Source: Oscillospiraceae bacterium (GTDB taxonomy: Bacteria; Bacillota; Clostridia; Oscillospirales; Acutalibacteraceae). Taken from it: a stretch of 6,623 nt of DNA. The notes under the pieces were generated by a model. It saw nothing but the letters and a program-made list of their open reading frames with translations. It made no database searches and was not told the origin of the DNA. Location of the stretch: assembly GCA_902761265.1 (NCBI GenBank), contig CACWJV010000130.1:1-6623 (forward strand). Direction: 5' to 3'. The translations under genes and the position numbers were made by a program. Below, one piece after another: positions 5,097 to 6,623 of this stretch; positions within the stretch are counted from its first letter, which is position 1, and every line of letters begins with the position of its first letter.

Positions 5097-6170
5097 ATGA
5101 GCAAGGAATTTATCAACAAGGAGTTTTTTGACGCGCTCAAAGCATTGGTGGAAGAAAAAGGCATCCCCGCCGATTATATGTTTGAAAAGATCCAGGCGGC
5201 GATCATTTCCGCCACGCGCAACCAGTTCGGCAACCGCGAAAACGTGGTTTGCGACATCAACCCCGACGAACAGTCCATGCGCGTGTATGTGCGCATCCCC
5301 GTGATGGAGGAGGACGAGATCGAGGAGCCCGACGCCGAATGGACGGTAGAGCAGGCGGTGGCCCACGGCTTTGACAAAGCCAAGATCGGCGACGTGCTCG
5401 AATACAACCTCGACCCGATGAAGTTCGGCCGCATTGTTGCGCAGACCGCCAAAAGCGTGATCCGTCAGGGCATCCGCGAAGCCGAACGCGAAAAGGCGTC
5501 GCAGGAATTCCAAAGCCGCAACCAGGAGGCTGTGACCGCCACGGTCAAGGACGTCAACCCCGAAACGCTCGATTGCACGATCGAGATCGGCCACGCGTCG
5601 GCGTTTTTCCCGCGTGCCGACCAATTGCCCAACGACCACTTCCGTCCGGGTCAGCTCATCAAGGTCTACGTTGCGTCCATCACCGAAAACGGCGGCATCG
5701 GCTATGCCAACATCTCGCGCCGCCACCCGGGCTTTGTCAAGCGGTTGTTTGAAACCCAGGTGCCCGAAATTTACGACGGTGTGGTGGAGATCGTCTCCGT
5801 GTCGCGCGAAGCCGGCTCCCGCACCAAGATCGCTGTCAAATCCAACGACGAAAACGTCGATCCCGTCGGCGCGTGCATCGGCCCCAGAGGGCAGCGAGTC
5901 AACGATATCATCGAGATTCTTTGCGGCGAAAAAATCGACATCGTGCCGTTCAGCGACGATCCCGCCGCCTATATCTCCGCCGCGCTCGCGCCGGCGCAGG
6001 TGCTGGCTGTGGATGTGGATCCCGACGGCGCACGCACCTGCCGCGTGACCGTGCCCGACAACCAGCTTTCGCTCGCCATCGGCAACAAGGGCCAGAACGT
6101 TCGCCTTGCCGCCAAGCTGACCGGCTGGAAAATCGATATCAAACCGCTGTCGGCGATGCAGGCGGAATAA
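5097..6170 (+). CDS. nusA: Transcription termination/antitermination factor NusA (357 aa)
   Basis: NusA binds RNA polymerase and nascent RNA, stimulating pausing and intrinsic termination and taking part in antitermination. The start at 5097 gives MSKEFINKEFFDALKALVEE, a normal NusA beginning; the AAAGGA site lies 12 nt upstream, a rather long spacer. The N-terminal polymerase-binding domain spans about 1-130 (DYMFEKIQAAIISATRNQFG at 27-45). An S1 domain spans about 143-208 (ATVKDV to YANISRRHP). KH1 follows, with DPVGACIGPRGQRV (255-268, GxxG = GPRG) and GEKIDIVPFSDDP (277-289). KH2 carries LSLAIGNKGQNVRLAAKLTGW (324-344, GxxG = GNKG). The protein stops soon after KH2 and lacks the acidic C-terminal repeats of proteobacterial NusA, as usual in Firmicutes. 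It is one of the most secure calls here. Expression may be autoregulated through the leader hairpin before rimP. Confidence 0.98.
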   Translation: MSKEFINKEFFDALKALVEEKGIPADYMFEKIQAAIISATRNQFGNRENVVCDINPDEQSMRVYVRIPVMEEDEIEEPDAEWTVEQAVAHGFDKAKIGDVLEYNLDPMKFGRIVAQTAKSVIRQGIREAEREKASQEFQSRNQEAVTATVKDVNPETLDCTIEIGHASAFFPRADQLPNDHFRPGQLIKVYVASITENGGIGYANISRRHPGFVKRLFETQVPEIYDGVVEIVSVSREAGSRTKIAVKSNDENVDPVGACIGPRGQRVNDIIEILCGEKIDIVPFSDDPAAYISAALAPAQVLAVDVDPDGARTCRVTVPDNQLSLAIGNKGQNVRLAAKLTGWKIDIKPLSAMQAE

Positions 6171-6182
6171 GGAGACAACACG

Positions 6183-6470
6183 ATGCACACGAGAAAAGAA
6201 CCCCAACGCAAATGCATGGGCTGCTCGGAAATGTTTCCAAAACGGACGCTCGTGCGCGTGGTCAAAACCAAAGTGTCCGACGATCCCGAAACGTATGAGA
6301 TCACGCTGGATCTGACCGGCAAAAAAGCCGGCCGCGGCGCCTACGTTTGTAAAAACCCCGACTGTTTGCAAAAAGCACGCAAGGCGAAGCGGATCGAACG
6401 GGCGCTCGATTGCAAAATTCCCGACGACGTTTACGATAGAATGGAACGGGAGATGACCGCGGATGTCTGA
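6183..6470 (+). CDS. ylxR: YlxR/RnpM family RNA-binding protein (95 aa)
   Basis: The start has a clean AAGGAG (6169-6174) that overlaps the nusA stop, 8 nt before the ATG. The 95-aa product has all family marks: RKCMGCSEMFPK (residues 9-20) with a CxxC pair, LVRVV, an acidic strand, DLTGKKAGRGAYVC (43-56, the GRGAYxC signature), and a second Cys pair (C56, C61) before a basic helix CLQKARKAKRIERAL (61-75). In Bacillus subtilis the protein, also named RnpM, binds the RNase P RNA and modulates its activity. Sitting between nusA and ylxQ is its standard place. The gene ends inside the start of the next (8-nt overlap), which suggests coupled translation. Confidence 0.95.
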   Translation: MHTRKEPQRKCMGCSEMFPKRTLVRVVKTKVSDDPETYEITLDLTGKKAGRGAYVCKNPDCLQKARKAKRIERALDCKIPDDVYDRMEREMTADV

Positions 6471-6623
6471 GCAAAAGTTCCTCTCTTTGCTCGGCATGGC
6501 GCGCCGGGCCGGCCGGCTTTCGCTCGGCCACGACGCCGCCGAGGAAGCGATCGTCAAAAACAAAGCAAAACTTTGTCTGTGCTGTGCCGACGCGTCGGCG
6601 CGGCTGCAGCGCGAAATGCAGCA
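6463..6623 (+). CDS. ylxQ: YlxQ-like L7Ae-family RNA-binding protein, N-terminal part
   Basis: The reading frame opens at ATG 6463, overlapping the ylxR stop by 8 nt, with GGGAG (6448-6452) 10 nt upstream, and runs off the window after 53 codons. The visible sequence begins MSEQKFLSLLGMARRAGRLS and continues LGHDAAEEAIVKNKAKLCLCCADAS, which fits the L7Ae/L30e fold: first helix LLGMARRAGRLS, then a helix with a basic face, then the hydrophobic strand and a D-A-S turn. YlxQ is about 100 aa in Bacillus, so roughly half is present. Its RNA target is not well established. infB should follow beyond the window by conserved order; that is inferred and not seen. Confidence 0.9.
   Translation, partial: MSEQKFLSLLGMARRAGRLSLGHDAAEEAIVKNKAKLCLCCADASARLQREMQ

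Noticed and set aside
5004..6563. A 519-codon open frame on the minus strand across nusA and ylxR
   Set aside because: It is antisense to nusA and ylxR, whose motifs are unmistakable; the product is rich in His, Val, Arg and Phe in the way GC-biased antisense frames are, and it has no ribosome site or known domain.

Overview
The window reads as a chromosomal segment from a moderately GC-rich Firmicute, most likely an uncultured Clostridia/Oscillospirales-type gut bacterium. The grounds are the rimP-nusA-ylxR-ylxQ gene order, strong AAGGAG-type ribosome sites throughout, near-consensus sigma-A-type promoters, and Gram-positive-style signal peptides. The lineage is inferred from style; no 16S or other marker is present.

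Layout. (1) Positions 1-1672 (+) hold the end of a tightly packed, translationally coupled gene series of prophage-structural character: a C-terminal fragment, a 119-aa protein, a 118-aa protein begun at TTG, and a 274-aa protein. The last joins an N-terminal half like a tail terminator/completion protein to a C-terminal half like a tail fibre. An intrinsic terminator overlaps its stop codon, and no further phage gene follows. (2) Positions 1707-1975 hold no gene. They contain a roughly 267-bp element bounded by 31-nt inverted repeats (30/31 identical) built from an ATTCCGA heptamer, placed almost exactly between two intrinsic terminators. (3) yebC lies on the minus strand (2004-2741) with its own strong promoter. 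(4) Divergent from it, another strong promoter drives two paralogous secreted proteins of unknown function (2904-3488 and 3543-4448). (5) The conserved NusA operon starts at its own promoter at 4479-4507, passes through a terminator-like leader hairpin, and encodes rimP, nusA, ylxR (rnpM) and the start of a ylxQ-like gene. infB would be expected just past the window's end.

How it fits together. The right half is translation/transcription housekeeping: RimP matures the 30S subunit, NusA controls pausing and termination, YlxR/RnpM modulates RNase P in Bacillus, and YlxQ is an L7Ae-type RNA-binding protein. YebC, a factor now linked to translation of proline-rich stretches, stands apart with its own promoter. 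The parts least explained by known biology are the phage-derived cassette ending in a terminator-like/fibre-like fusion, the inverted-repeat element, and the secreted paralogue pair.
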